From Candidatus Poribacteria bacterium (GTDB taxonomy: Bacteria; Poribacteria; WGA-4E; WGA-3G): a DNA stretch of 64,000 nucleotides. The stretch's first letter is position 1; each line of letters starts with the position of its first letter. Location of the stretch: the NCBI GenBank assembly GCA_028821605.1, contig JAPPFM010000005.1, forward strand, positions 25,893 to 89,892, read 5' to 3'. The notes under the pieces were generated by a model. The model saw nothing but the letters and a program-made list of their open reading frames with translations, made no database searches and was not told where the DNA came from. Positions 17,418 through 25,788 of this stretch are shown piece after piece. The translations under genes were made by a program, and so were the position numbers.

Positions 17418-18176
17418 TTATCGAATCTGTTTTACCCATGCCCACGTTATCGCCAGCTTATCTTTCGGGTTAACGGAAAGTGGTTCGAGGTCCAGGGCGT
17501 TGGTGACATCAACATAATTCGGTTTTCCAAATCCGCCGTTACCATCATTTCCGTTTTTGGTATTATCGTTGGCATTACCTTCATCGAAAGTGTAGTGTGC
17601 GTTCAGACCCTTTTCATCACCGTTGAGTACGTTCATCATGAATTCATTAATCTCTTCCTCGGTCCGAGCGACTTCCCAGATACGGATTTCATCAATGGCT
17701 CCTGTACAGAACCAATTTTGACTATCGCCGACACCGATATACAGCGAAGCGTCGGTTGCTGCTAATTCCTTTGCCTCGAACGGTAAGGCACCCTTTTCTT
17801 CTCCATCAATATACGTTCGCATCTCTTTCCCGTCCCAGACACCCGCGACATGCTGCCATTCATTCGGCTCCAATCCAGGGACATCAAGGATTTTCGTGCC
17901 GGGCCAGAGGACAAATCGCAATCCGTTTCCATTTTGGACGATCTCTGGAAAGATGTAATCCCTTTTGCCGCCCCAATCCTTTGCAAGGCACTCCCCGACA
18001 GGTTTGCTCATGTTCATCCACGCTTCTATCGTTATCGCGTTTTTGGGATTCAAGCTGTCACTGTTTGGGACTTCAATCGCTGTTTTGCCATCTAATTCCA
18101 ATGCCAGATTTTTTGCCCAAAGTGTGCAAGGCATTACCAGCCCAATAACGAGGATCAGAAAAAATAGCACTTTCAT
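17418..18176 (-). CDS. Secreted LamG/concanavalin-like protein with C-terminal K-L-x-T-W tail
   Basis: 252 residues. A signal peptide (MKVLFFLILVIGLVMPCTLWA) is followed by a LamG_3-type jelly-roll domain (~25-215) with ITIEAWMN, EWQHVAGVWDG and AIDEIRIWEVARTEEEI, typical of carbohydrate- or ligand-binding exported proteins. The last 17 residues, NPKDKLAITWAWVKQIR, resemble tails of four proteins at 47.4-49.9 kb. It lies 14 bases after the zinc-ribbon gene and is probably cotranscribed. The ligand is unknown. Confidence 0.85.
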   Translation of the reverse strand: MKVLFFLILVIGLVMPCTLWAKNLALELDGKTAIEVPNSDSLNPKNAITIEAWMNMSKPVGECLAKDWGGKRDYIFPEIVQNGNGLRFVLWPGTKILDVPGLEPNEWQHVAGVWDGKEMRTYIDGEEKGALPFEAKELAATDASLYIGVGDSQNWFCTGAIDEIRIWEVARTEEEINEFMMNVLNGDEKGLNAHYTFDEGNANDNTKNGNDGNGGFGKPNYVDVTNALDLEPLSVNPKDKLAITWAWVKQIR

Positions 18177-18190
18177 GATTTGTTTCTCCT

Positions 18191-19087
18191 CTATGATGCC
18201 AGATCGTCAAGCATCTGACGGATGTTGTGTTCACCACTATCAATAAATAGCGGTGCTAAAGGACCTCTACCGTGTAAGGTTTGAAGTAAGGTATCAATCT
18301 GTATCATACGCTGTTGCGGCGTGCGGCATCTGAGCCACTTTTGAACAAATTCACGCGCAGGTCTTGGGTTACCCGTCCTCAGTGAACGGACACTTTTACG
18401 CCACGTCTGCCATTTGAAGGTATATTCACAATTTGGACATTCGAGTTTCTCATCTTTCTTTTTTAGACTCTTGCGATAATCCCGCCACCGGCGTTTGTAG
18501 CCGCAGGCTGTACATTCTATATTGCCGTGCTGATGAAGCGCAACTGCTTGACACTTCGGACATTGCAACTCAGGACTGGATTTCCGCATTCTGACAGTGC
18601 GTTCCATTGCGGGTGGATCTGGTCTACGGACAAGGTTAAGGCAGTGCGGACAGGGTAAAAGGACACGGGTTCTCACCGATTGATTGTAGGCTTCCTTGGA
18701 CCATGTTTTACCACAGGCACATCGCAACCCAACTTCTTTGTATAGAACAGCGCGACAGTCAAAACATCGGGGGGTGTCTCGGAGTGCTTGACGGCAGTCG
18801 CGCCAGAGGAGCCGTCCGGTGCAGTGGGGGCAGTGGAACCAGTGTTCGTGCGTTCCACCTTCGCCGGAACTAAAGAGCGGATCAATCCGACGTGTAATCT
18901 TCGTGCTGCATTGTGGACAAGGCACACGCCCGCCTCGATAAACATCAGCAACTGTAGCGATGTCCGTACACCGTGCGTAAAGTTCCCAACCGACATCGTG
19001 TAGTAGCAAATCATCATAGATACCGAGCCGAGCATATCGGTAAAGTTGGCGGATTTTGATGGGTTTTACGCGGGGTGCCCAATTCAT
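18191..19087 (-). CDS. Multi-zinc-ribbon protein of unknown function
   Basis: 298 residues built from serial zinc-ribbon knuckles (CPQC, CPHC, CFDC/CACG, CPHC, CPKC/CTACG, CPNC). Most are followed by a short aromatic-basic segment of the form W-(R/S)-x-x-x-(R/Y)-x-x-(S/A)-(L/V)-(R/K), for example LLWRDCRQALRD, RRWRDYRKSLKK and FKWQTWRKSVRS. The N-terminal ~60 residues and the C-terminal ~60 residues have no cysteines. No signal peptide, so probably cytoplasmic. It may bind nucleic acid or serve as a protein scaffold; no named family recognised. Confidence 0.75.
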   Translation of the reverse strand: MNWAPRVKPIKIRQLYRYARLGIYDDLLLHDVGWELYARCTDIATVADVYRGGRVPCPQCSTKITRRIDPLFSSGEGGTHEHWFHCPHCTGRLLWRDCRQALRDTPRCFDCRAVLYKEVGLRCACGKTWSKEAYNQSVRTRVLLPCPHCLNLVRRPDPPAMERTVRMRKSSPELQCPKCQAVALHQHGNIECTACGYKRRWRDYRKSLKKKDEKLECPNCEYTFKWQTWRKSVRSLRTGNPRPAREFVQKWLRCRTPQQRMIQIDTLLQTLHGRGPLAPLFIDSGEHNIRQMLDDLAS

Positions 19088-19110
19088 AGGGGTTTCCTTT
19101 GAATTTCGAT

Positions 19111-19311
19111 TTACGAGATCAGTGCAGCGTACTTCATCGCTTCTTGGACATCAGCAGCCTTCAATTCCGGATAATCCTCAATAACCTCCTCAACTGACCG
19201 ACCATTGGCTAATAATTTGAGAATTACGCTGACCGTGATTCGGGTGCCTCGAATCACAGGTTGCCCAAGACAAATTTTTGGATTAATTTGAATTCGATTC
19301 AGTTTTTCCAT
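19111..19311 (-). CDS. DUF433 family protein (antitoxin-like)
   Basis: 66 residues with the DUF433 pattern INPKICLGQPVIRGTRITVSV and the helix DVQEAMKYAA. DUF433 proteins are winged-helix-like and often paired with a DUF5615 PIN-type toxin. No such partner is seen beside it; its neighbours are the zinc-ribbon gene and an oxidoreductase gene that ends 11 bases upstream. It may be an orphan regulator. Confidence 0.8.
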   Translation of the reverse strand: MEKLNRIQINPKICLGQPVIRGTRITVSVILKLLANGRSVEEVIEDYPELKAADVQEAMKYAALIS

Positions 19312-19322
19312 TTCTATCTCTA

Positions 19323-20342
19323 CTATGCTGGAATTTGAACGACTTCTCCGGTTTCGATGCTACGGCTAATCGCTTCCAAGACGCGCATGTTCTGGTAGGA
19401 ATCTTCGAGGCTTGAGTGTGGCTGCGTTCCCGCTTGCAGCGACTGTGCCCAATGTTGCATCTCTTCGAGATAACCGGGTCTGCCAATACCGTGATATGCG
19501 GTATTGAGGGTCCATTCTTCAGTTGGTGTATCGGCATAACCACCACCTTCGCCGAGCCATGTCGGCATACGGTAACGGCGCAACTTGCGTGTCTCCAATA
19601 CCTGAATCGCCTGATTTCCGGTACCTTTGATAAAAACCATTGCTTCTAAAACCGGACCGGTGCCGAGCGTCATCGTACCGATACCACCGTTCTCGTAACG
19701 CAGATTCACGGACATGGAGACGGTACTCGATGCGGCATCAACCGTGCCCATTGCGAAAACCTCGCTGACCTGTCCCATAAAGAAACGCATGCAATCGGTC
19801 GGATGGATCACCTGATCAAGCATGAAGGACCAGGCAAAGGGCGATCCTGCCTCGCTTAGACGGGGACCTGGTGCGAGATACCGGGTATGATATTGGCACG
19901 GTATACCGAACTCATCTTCGTCCATCAACTGCTTAGCGATCCGATTCGCCGGGGCATGTCGCCACATGGTGCCGACCATACCTGTTTTACCGCTCTCAAT
20001 AGAGGCATCAACCAACATCTTCGCGCCTTCAGCGGTGGTCGCGGGCGGCTTCTCGGTATAAATATGATACCCCTCTCGGAGGCACTCAATACCGATGTCG
20101 CGATGTAATTTATCCTCCGGTCTGCCCACAACAGCCACGGCATAGAGGTCTTCATTTTTAAACATCTCATTGTAATCGGTGTAATGACGGAGTGCGCCGA
20201 ACCTTCGAGCGTTCGATGCTGCCTTCTCTTCAACGAGATCACAGGTGGCAACGAATTCAAATTCCGGCACCATCGGTATACACTGTTGCAATTGCGACGA
20301 CATACCACCACAACCAATAAAAGCAATTCGGATTTTATCCAT
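19323..20342 (-). CDS. Gfo/Idh/MocA family oxidoreductase
   Basis: 339 residues. N-terminal Rossmann fold with the dinucleotide loop RIAFIGCGGMSSQ, then EKPPATT (the family EKP motif) near residue 98, and a C-terminal alpha/beta domain. Such enzymes oxidise or reduce sugars and inositols with NAD(P); the substrate here is unknown. The ATG at 20342 and its ribosome site lie in a 78-bp sequence duplicated upstream at 20455-20532. A DUF433 gene follows closely. Confidence 0.88.
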   Translation of the reverse strand: MDKIRIAFIGCGGMSSQLQQCIPMVPEFEFVATCDLVEEKAASNARRFGALRHYTDYNEMFKNEDLYAVAVVGRPEDKLHRDIGIECLREGYHIYTEKPPATTAEGAKMLVDASIESGKTGMVGTMWRHAPANRIAKQLMDEDEFGIPCQYHTRYLAPGPRLSEAGSPFAWSFMLDQVIHPTDCMRFFMGQVSEVFAMGTVDAASSTVSMSVNLRYENGGIGTMTLGTGPVLEAMVFIKGTGNQAIQVLETRKLRRYRMPTWLGEGGGYADTPTEEWTLNTAYHGIGRPGYLEEMQHWAQSLQAGTQPHSSLEDSYQNMRVLEAISRSIETGEVVQIPA

Positions 20343-20532
20343 TTTTTAATTTTCCTTGCGGTTCGTTTAGGCGGGTTGTGTGAGGAATCGCCCTCTCCGT
20401 ATATCCGCCTACGCCGTTGTTGCAGGCTACACACTTTTGTGTTTCAACAACGCATTATCCATTTTTTAATTTTCCTTGCGGTTCGTTTAGGCGGGTTGTG
20501 TGAAGGATTGCTCTCTCCGCATATCCGCCTAC
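20335..20532. repeat. 78-bp direct repeat duplicating the start region of the oxidoreductase gene
   Basis: 20335-20412 and 20455-20532 are ~90 percent identical at an offset of 120 bases. Each unit contains the ribosome site, an ATG and an internal inverted repeat AGGCGG...CCGCCT. In the upstream copy the ATG (20462, minus strand) opens an 11-codon frame MDNALLKHKSV ending at 20427. The 42 bases between the units hold GTTGTTG...CAACAAC, a further hairpin. The real gene uses the downstream copy. Confidence 0.75.
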
Positions 20533-20538
20533 TTTGAC

Positions 20539-21105
20539 CTATTCAAAAAGCTGCGCAACCCGACAGGAAAATCCAGGCACGACATCCTCACCAGTAAGTG
20601 TGTCCGCACCCGTAAACACCTTAATGTCTGTTTCAGAACGATATACTGTTACTGTTTTCATGACAGATTCAACAACCCATACCATTTGAGTTCCTGCCTC
20701 CAGATAAGCTTGTACCTTTTCAGTGACACGCCACTGAACATCTGTTGGTGAGATGACTTCAACAGCAAAATCCGGTGGCATTGGAGATCCTTTACTCTCA
20801 TCTTCAGGTAGGCGCGCGGTTGAAATAAACGCGACATCCGGTTTCATTCCGCGTTCTCCGACTTTAAATCCTGCTTCTACATACACATCCCCTAACTGAT
20901 TTTCACTTACGTATGTAAATAAATAGTGGGTGATTCTCGCACTAATTTTACCATGTCCTAATGACGGAGACGACATCGGCACTAATTCTCCTTTAACGTA
21001 TTCATACCCCTCTATATCGCGTGCCAGAAATTCCTCCACTGTCATCGTAGTAGGTTCGGGCGGGTATATTTCTTGCGCGACTTCTGAAACTTCCTGTAAA
21101 TCCAT
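20539..21105 (-). CDS. Uma2 family (DUF820) putative nuclease
   Basis: 188 residues with the Uma2 pattern: TMTVEEFLARD at the N terminus, YEYVKGELVPM, MKPDVAFIS (PD of the PD-(D/E)XK core) and FAVEVISPTD (E-x-V). The family is abundant in cyanobacteria and other environmental phyla and is probably an endonuclease; its biological role is unsettled. A second Uma2 gene is at 34207-35070. The start is ATG 21105 with AAGGAGGA upstream. Confidence 0.85.
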   Translation of the reverse strand: MDLQEVSEVAQEIYPPEPTTMTVEEFLARDIEGYEYVKGELVPMSSPSLGHGKISARITHYLFTYVSENQLGDVYVEAGFKVGERGMKPDVAFISTARLPEDESKGSPMPPDFAVEVISPTDVQWRVTEKVQAYLEAGTQMVWVVESVMKTVTVYRSETDIKVFTGADTLTGEDVVPGFSCRVAQLFE

Positions 21106-21125
21106 TTTCCGTTCCTCCTTACGGA

Positions 21126-21845
21126 CTATGTTATCCCCAACAAGTCTGCCAGCTCGTTAAAATCGTTGGCGACGAGGTCAGAGGGGTGCGCGTTTACGCC
21201 TTGAACTCCACCAGGTCCATATTCTAAAGGACGCGGCACCAGGGCAGTTTGAAAACCGACCGCCTGTGAGGCTCGAAGATCACCAGGGTGTGCGGCTACC
21301 ATCATAACTTCACCGGGGGACAAACCAAGCAGGGAAGCGGCGGTTTGGTAAACTTCGGGATCCGGTTTGTAATGCCCTGTTAATTCGGCAGACAGGATAC
21401 AATCCCACGGCAGTCCCCCAAATTTCGCCATGTTGGTCAGCAAGGCAACGTTGCCGTTAGAGAGCGTGGCGATGATATACTGCTTGCGGAGCCGTCTCAA
21501 ACCGCTGACTGCATCGGGCCACGGTTTGAGCCGATGCCAGACCCGATTCAGATGATCTTTATCGGTTTCGTTTAAGCCGACGATTTCAAATTCGTCAAGA
21601 AGACTATCCAAGATGAGCCGATGTAGTGCGTCAATGTTTTGCCACGGCAATTCGCCGCGTCGGACCCTATCCATCGCGGGACCGTATCCAGAGCGCCATT
21701 TCAAGGCGAATTGCGCCCAATCAATATCAATACCGTGGATATTTCCAAATTCTTCACCTTCGGCAACAATTGAACCGTACCAATCTACAACCGTGCCAAA
21801 CACATCAAAGGTGAGTGCTTTGATTTTGGATTGCTCGCTTTGCAT
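21126..21845 (-). CDS. HAD-superfamily hydrolase, haloacid dehalogenase type II-like
   Basis: 239 residues. Nucleophile Asp14 in LTFDVFGTVVDW, the motif-II serine in IIATLSNGN, the motif-III lysine in GHYKPDPEVYQ and a motif-IV-like stretch VMMVAAHPGDLRASQ are all present. This pattern is that of (S)-2-haloacid dehalogenases, but many relatives are phosphatases. The exact substrate cannot be assigned. It is followed 20 bases on by the Uma2 gene. Confidence 0.85.
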   Translation of the reverse strand: MQSEQSKIKALTFDVFGTVVDWYGSIVAEGEEFGNIHGIDIDWAQFALKWRSGYGPAMDRVRRGELPWQNIDALHRLILDSLLDEFEIVGLNETDKDHLNRVWHRLKPWPDAVSGLRRLRKQYIIATLSNGNVALLTNMAKFGGLPWDCILSAELTGHYKPDPEVYQTAASLLGLSPGEVMMVAAHPGDLRASQAVGFQTALVPRPLEYGPGGVQGVNAHPSDLVANDFNELADLLGIT

Positions 21846-21995
21846 CGTCCTATCCCTTTCTGTCGTTCAAAATTTACCAAGAAGAATGGCTCATTCTTTT
21901 TTTAACGCAAGTCACATCATAAACCAACTTATCTCAATTGTCCATTGAATTGTTTTATCAGACGTGAAGATTGACGCTATCATGGAAACGTCCGT

Positions 21996-22035
21996 AAAAA
22001 AAAGCACTCTGACGTGAAGTCGGACGCCAGAGTGC
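21996..22035 (-). terminator. Rho-independent terminator of the sigma factor gene
   Basis: On the minus strand GCACTCTG (22035-22028) pairs with CAGAGTGC (22011-22004). Inner GTC/GAC pairing extends the stem, and a run of eight T follows (22003-21996). It lies about 40 bases after the sigma gene stop. Confidence 0.8.
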
Positions 22036-22074
22036 AAAGAGGGTTTATATGTTTAAAACCTAAGGACCTATATC

Positions 22075-22665
22075 TCATAAGCTTGTCCTGTAGGGTGCCA
22101 AAAATTTCCGGAGTTGTCGAATCGCTGCGTTCTTGCGCGAGGCAACAGTCCCAATCGGACATTCGAGGATCGTCGCGACTTCTTGATAAGACAATCCTTG
22201 AACCTCTGTCATCCGAAACACCACTTGGTGTTCCTTCGACAACTTATCAATCGCAGACTGAATCGCCTCGTAGGTCTCTTTAGCAATGAGCAGTGCCTCC
22301 GGAGAATAACGTGTATCCGCTATAGCGACAGCGATAGGATGAGAGTTTTCATCTTCATCACTATAGACGGCATCCAATGATTCAATCTGGGGTGTCCTTT
22401 GCTCTGTCGCCAATTGTTTTAAACAGACGTTCTTGGCGATATGATAAAGGAACGTCCTGAATTTGGCAATCGGGCGGTACGTTGGTACACAACGCCACAG
22501 CCGCAGGAACGTCTCTTGACAAAGGTCCTCCGCGAGTGTTTGGTTTTTGACAAATCGATAGATAAAATTTAAAGTGTTTGCGTAATGTCGCTCCGTTAAA
22601 ATTCGGAATGCATCTCTGTTTCCATCTTTCACAGAGAGCATCAACTGTTCGTCAGTGTGTAACAT
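22075..22665 (-). CDS. ECF-type RNA polymerase sigma factor
   Basis: 196 residues. Region 2 (NTLNFIYRFVKNQTLAEDLCQETFLRLWR) and region 4 (LSYQEVATILECPIGTVASRKNAAI, helix-turn-helix) are clear, and region 3 is absent, as in ECF factors. ATG 22665 is six bases from GGAGGAG and is preferred to an upstream in-frame start at 22695. No anti-sigma gene is beside it; a 74-codon frame overlaps upstream. A terminator follows. Target genes are unknown. Confidence 0.9.
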   Translation of the reverse strand: MLHTDEQLMLSVKDGNRDAFRILTERHYANTLNFIYRFVKNQTLAEDLCQETFLRLWRCVPTYRPIAKFRTFLYHIAKNVCLKQLATEQRTPQIESLDAVYSDEDENSHPIAVAIADTRYSPEALLIAKETYEAIQSAIDKLSKEHQVVFRMTEVQGLSYQEVATILECPIGTVASRKNAAIRQLRKFLAPYRTSL

Positions 22666-22691
22666 GCTTGTCTCCTCCAAAGAGGAGCTTC

Positions 22692-22916
22692 TCAAGCGAA
22701 GGCGCGCAACCCTCCTTCCATGCGATAACGGAGGATGCCTGCTTGTTCACTCCTCTGTCCGTGCCTTCCCCATAATCGAGCTCTGGTCCAACAACGAAAC
22801 ACATTGGCAATTTTGAATGCCTGTGTCTTCAGGGAGATCACGTCTCCCAAAGTACAGTCTCGTTCATCTCCAGCGTGAGGCGTTGCCTCCGTTAAACACA
22901 AAACGTACTGACGCAT
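22692..22916 (-). CDS. Possible small protein upstream of the sigma factor
   Basis: A 74-codon frame with ATG 22916 and AAGGAG eight bases upstream, ending 26 bases before the sigma start. The product has three cysteines (positions 7, 21, 42), many arginines and no known domain. The ribosome site favours translation, but composition is unlike the neighbouring proteins. It may be a leader frame or a chance ORF. Confidence 0.4.
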   Translation of the reverse strand: MRQYVLCLTEATPHAGDERDCTLGDVISLKTQAFKIANVFRCWTRARLWGRHGQRSEQAGILRYRMEGGLRAFA

Positions 22917-23099
22917 TATGAAACTCCTTTCTAACTTATTCGTCAGGTAGGGACAGCGTTTGATGCCCCTTTTTCGATCAATAAAAAAGATTTGCTAATG
23001 GTTTAACCCATGTAATCAGAAATAATTCATTTAAAATTCAAAAAAATTATATTTTCACCTTAATAACCCCAATTTTCTGGAGTATACGCTGCGTTTTCT

Positions 23100-24215
23100 T
23101 TATATTTCTGGCTGAAAAGGCTCCAGTGACAGTGAGGGTTTTCCTGTTGTGATCAGTTCACCGATGAGTTGCCCCGTGATCGGTGCGAGAAGAATGCCGT
23201 TTTTGAAATGTCCAGATGCCAAGACGACGTTGTCATACCCCGGCAAGTAGCCGAGAAGCGGTCCTTTTCTTACATAAGGACGCAAACCTGCCCACGTTTG
23301 CACGAAAGTGCTGTTCGCGAGTTGTGGCGCGATGGCAACTCCTGCGTCAATCATCTGCTTGGCACCGTCCACTGTTGCGGTTTTGTCATAACCGACAAAT
23401 TCGACGGTGGCACCGAGTAGAATTTTACCATCGGCTCTCGGTACGACGTAAATGCCGAGTCCATCAACGATGTGCTGGAAAGGCGGCGGCATCGCTTCAA
23501 CGAGGACGATCTGTCCCTTCGCGGGTCCAATCTGTATCGGCACGTCAAGTTGGGCAATCAGCGCACCTGCCCAGCATCCGGCAGCAATCACGAACGTGTC
23601 CGCGTATAAGGTTTCGCCGTTCACGACGACCCCGACAACGCGATTTCCATCGTTTTTACTGTCTCGGACAAAATCGGTGACAGGATTGCCTACTTGGAAT
23701 TCCGCGCCGTGTTTTGCTGCGCCCTTTGCGAGTGCTGTCACCATCTTCGGGTTGCGGACTTGTGCATCTTCAGGAAACAGAACGGCACCAGCAATAGATT
23801 TCGAGAGTGCTGGCTCCAACTCCCTTGCTTGTTCGGCTGTCAAGACTTCCGTTGAAAAACCGCGTTTCACGCGCCGGTCTGCGAGACCAATTAACCCCGC
23901 CGCCTCAGCCTGATTGAAGAATACGGATAGGGTCCCAGATTGGATGAACTCAATATCTATCTGGGTCTCTGTACGGAGTTCCTCCGCTAAGGACGGATAC
24001 AACTCAAGACTCGCGCGGCAGAGCGTTGGATACGGTTCATGTGTTGACGCGTGTGAGGTTAAAATTCCTGCACCTGCCCATGAAGCCTCCGTACCCACAG
24101 CGTGCGCTTTGTCAATCACCAAGGGTTTCACGCCTCGCTTAGCAAGATCGTAAGCGATGGCACACCCGATAATCCCTCCACCAATAATGATGACATCGGC
24201 GTGATTTTGATTCAA
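23100..24215 (-). CDS. thiO: FAD-dependent glycine oxidase-like protein (ThiO family)
   Basis: 371 residues of the DAO fold. The N-terminal dinucleotide loop is VIIIGGGIIGCAIAYDLAKRG, followed by ASWAGAGIL. Substrate-domain segments include ELEPALSK and FVIAAGCWAG, and the C-terminal part has GLRPYVRKGPLLGYLPGYDNV and SGHFKNGILLAPITG, typical of ThiO. ThiO oxidises glycine to iminoglycine for the thiazole of thiamine. TTG 24215 is chosen because GGAGG lies five bases upstream; ORFs starting earlier add residues without family match. No other thi genes are nearby, so a different amine substrate is possible. Confidence 0.82.
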   Translation of the reverse strand: MNQNHADVIIIGGGIIGCAIAYDLAKRGVKPLVIDKAHAVGTEASWAGAGILTSHASTHEPYPTLCRASLELYPSLAEELRTETQIDIEFIQSGTLSVFFNQAEAAGLIGLADRRVKRGFSTEVLTAEQARELEPALSKSIAGAVLFPEDAQVRNPKMVTALAKGAAKHGAEFQVGNPVTDFVRDSKNDGNRVVGVVVNGETLYADTFVIAAGCWAGALIAQLDVPIQIGPAKGQIVLVEAMPPPFQHIVDGLGIYVVPRADGKILLGATVEFVGYDKTATVDGAKQMIDAGVAIAPQLANSTFVQTWAGLRPYVRKGPLLGYLPGYDNVVLASGHFKNGILLAPITGQLIGELITTGKPSLSLEPFQPEI

Positions 24216-24251
24216 GTTTTCCTCCACTTTACCCCAAAATTGCAACAATTT

Positions 24252-24281
24252 AGTTTAGCACATTGTTGGGTCGCCTGTCAA
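24252..24281 (-). promoter_or_regulatory. Sigma-70 promoter for the ThiO-like gene
   Basis: Minus strand TTGACA (24281-24276), an 18-base spacer and TAAACT (24257-24252). It lies about 37 bases before the TTG start at 24215. Confidence 0.6.
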
Positions 24282-24357
24282 TCTCACTTGCCAAATGCCA
24301 ATTTGACTACTTATACACATTTTCGGATGCACTTATTCTGACAATGCAGATTGCAAC

Positions 24358-24386
24358 TTGAAATTTCGGCGGATTCGGTGTATAAT
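24358..24386 (+). promoter_or_regulatory. Strong sigma-70 promoter for the EutN/CcmL gene
   Basis: TTGAAA (24358-24363), exactly 17 bases, TATAAT (24381-24386). This is eleven of twelve consensus positions. The predicted leader of about 90 bases ends at the ATG 24486. It is back to back with the ThiO promoter. Confidence 0.75.
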
Positions 24387-24485
24387 TACTACAAACATTA
24401 TCAAGCGAACTATCTCAAATTCGGTGGTGCAGGAAAAAGTAGATTAGCACAAAAACCTCGCCCAACATGAAAGGTCTTTTATTAC

Positions 24486-24773
24486 ATGATCCTTGGAAAA
24501 GTGACTGGGACAATCGTCGCGACGCAGAAAGATGAAAAATTGATCGGAAGCAAGCTGATGGTTGTCCAAGATGTAAACCTGGACGGAGACGTTGATCGGA
24601 AATATACAGTCGCTGTAGATGCAGTAGGTGCTGGTATCGGTGAAATTGTCCTTATCGCCACCGGTAGTTCCGCTCGACAGACCGCAGTGACGAGCAATAA
24701 ACCGGTTGACGCTGTAATCATGGCGATTGTTGATACCGTGGAAGTCGCTGGAAAAGTCAGGTATCAAAAGTAG
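24486..24773 (+). CDS. EutN/CcmL family bacterial microcompartment vertex protein
   Basis: 95 residues, the family's usual length. The pattern MILGKVTGTIVATQKDEKL, KLMVVQDV, VAVDAVGAGIGEIVLIATGSSAR and PVDAVIMAIVD matches the pentameric BMC-P shell protein that caps microcompartment vertices. No hexameric BMC-H gene or encapsulated enzyme gene is in the window, so it is an orphan here; the other shell genes may be elsewhere. The 5-formyl-THF cyclo-ligase gene follows after five bases, so the two form an operon. Confidence 0.93.
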   Translation: MILGKVTGTIVATQKDEKLIGSKLMVVQDVNLDGDVDRKYTVAVDAVGAGIGEIVLIATGSSARQTAVTSNKPVDAVIMAIVDTVEVAGKVRYQK

Positions 24774-24778
24774 GAACG

Positions 24779-25354
24779 ATGAAGATCGCGACCGAACGGA
24801 AACGCGTCCGCACTGAAACACTCCGCCGTCGCGAGGCACTCACCTCAGAAGAGAGGGCAAGGCTCAGCCAGCGTATCGTTAATTCCGTTTCACGCTGGAT
24901 ACAGCGTGAGGGTTTCGATTCCGTGATGCTCTACCTGAGTATGAGAAGCGAGGTTGAAACCACCGATCTGCTTGAAGGGTTACTTAATTCAGGCAAGCAG
25001 ATTTGCGCCCCAACGGTAAATACCGAACAGGTAAAACTCACACCAAGGCGGGTTCAGAATCCGAAAACAGAACTGGTCCGTCATCGCTACGGCATGTTGG
25101 AACCTAAGGACGCATGTCCAATTTTCCCGACTGAACACCTTCAACTCATCGTGGTTCCCGGTATCGCCTTCGATCGAAAGGGATATCGTCTCGGCTACGG
25201 CAAGGGTTTCTATGACCGATTCCTCACGAAATGCCCGCACGCCATCCCTATTGGATTAGCATATCAGATACAGGTTGTAGAAGATACGTTTCCACAAGCG
25301 TGGGATGTCCCTGTTCAACACATCTTCACAGAGACGGGTAGGATAGCGATTTAA
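24779..25354 (+). CDS. 5-formyltetrahydrofolate cyclo-ligase
   Basis: 191 residues. The N-terminal helix RRREALTSEERARLSQRI, the PGIAFDRKGYRLGYGKGFYDRFL motif (nucleotide/folate-binding GxGxGxYDR) and IGLAYQIQ are family signatures. The enzyme uses ATP to turn 5-formyl-THF into 5,10-methenyl-THF in the cytoplasm. It is cotranscribed with the EutN-like gene. Its stop is directly adjacent to the stop of the convergent HhH gene, with no spacer. Confidence 0.93.
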   Translation: MKIATERKRVRTETLRRREALTSEERARLSQRIVNSVSRWIQREGFDSVMLYLSMRSEVETTDLLEGLLNSGKQICAPTVNTEQVKLTPRRVQNPKTELVRHRYGMLEPKDACPIFPTEHLQLIVVPGIAFDRKGYRLGYGKGFYDRFLTKCPHAIPIGLAYQIQVVEDTFPQAWDVPVQHIFTETGRIAI

Positions 25355-25741
25355 TTATTTGACATCAACGAAAGGTCTCAATTTCTCCAGCGTCTTTGCA
25401 CCAATCCCCTTGACTTTCTGGAGGGCATCCACACTGGTAAAGTTACCGTTCTGCGACCGATAGTCGACAATTCTTTGTGCCGTTCCCGCGCCGATATTTG
25501 GAAGGGTTTGGAGTTCCTCGGCAGAGGCGGTGTTGATATTAAGAAGCGCGGGTTTATCCGGTGTTACTTGGCTTTGTGGACGTTCCTCATTTGGACCAAC
25601 GATCAGATCTGGTTTTCCGAGGAAGATCGCAGGTGCGAACCGTCTCACACCCCAAAAACCGGTCCCGACTAAAATTAGTATCACGAGAAAAATGACAGCC
25701 TTCCAATAATGGCGTTCAATAGTATCCGATACGTGATTCAT
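25355..25741 (-). CDS. ComEA-like helix-hairpin-helix protein, membrane-anchored
   Basis: 128 residues. One N-terminal membrane segment (~11-30, AVIFLVILILVGTGFWGV), a short linker, then a double helix-hairpin-helix domain (LLNINTASAEELQTLPNIG, GTAQRIVDYR, LQKVKGIGAKTLEKL). This is the layout of ComEA, the DNA receptor in natural transformation. ATG 25741 opens MNHVSD; an upstream in-frame start has no ribosome site. No other competence gene is nearby. Confidence 0.88.
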   Translation of the reverse strand: MNHVSDTIERHYWKAVIFLVILILVGTGFWGVRRFAPAIFLGKPDLIVGPNEERPQSQVTPDKPALLNINTASAEELQTLPNIGAGTAQRIVDYRSQNGNFTSVDALQKVKGIGAKTLEKLRPFVDVK

Positions 25742-25788
25742 TTCTATTTTCCTTAAGAAACAACATTCCACGCGACATCAATGATAAC

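Noticed and set aside
23216..23913. Two overlapping ORFs of ~150 codons opposite the ThiO-like gene
   Set aside because: Arginine- and serine-rich shadow translations of a clear flavoprotein gene.
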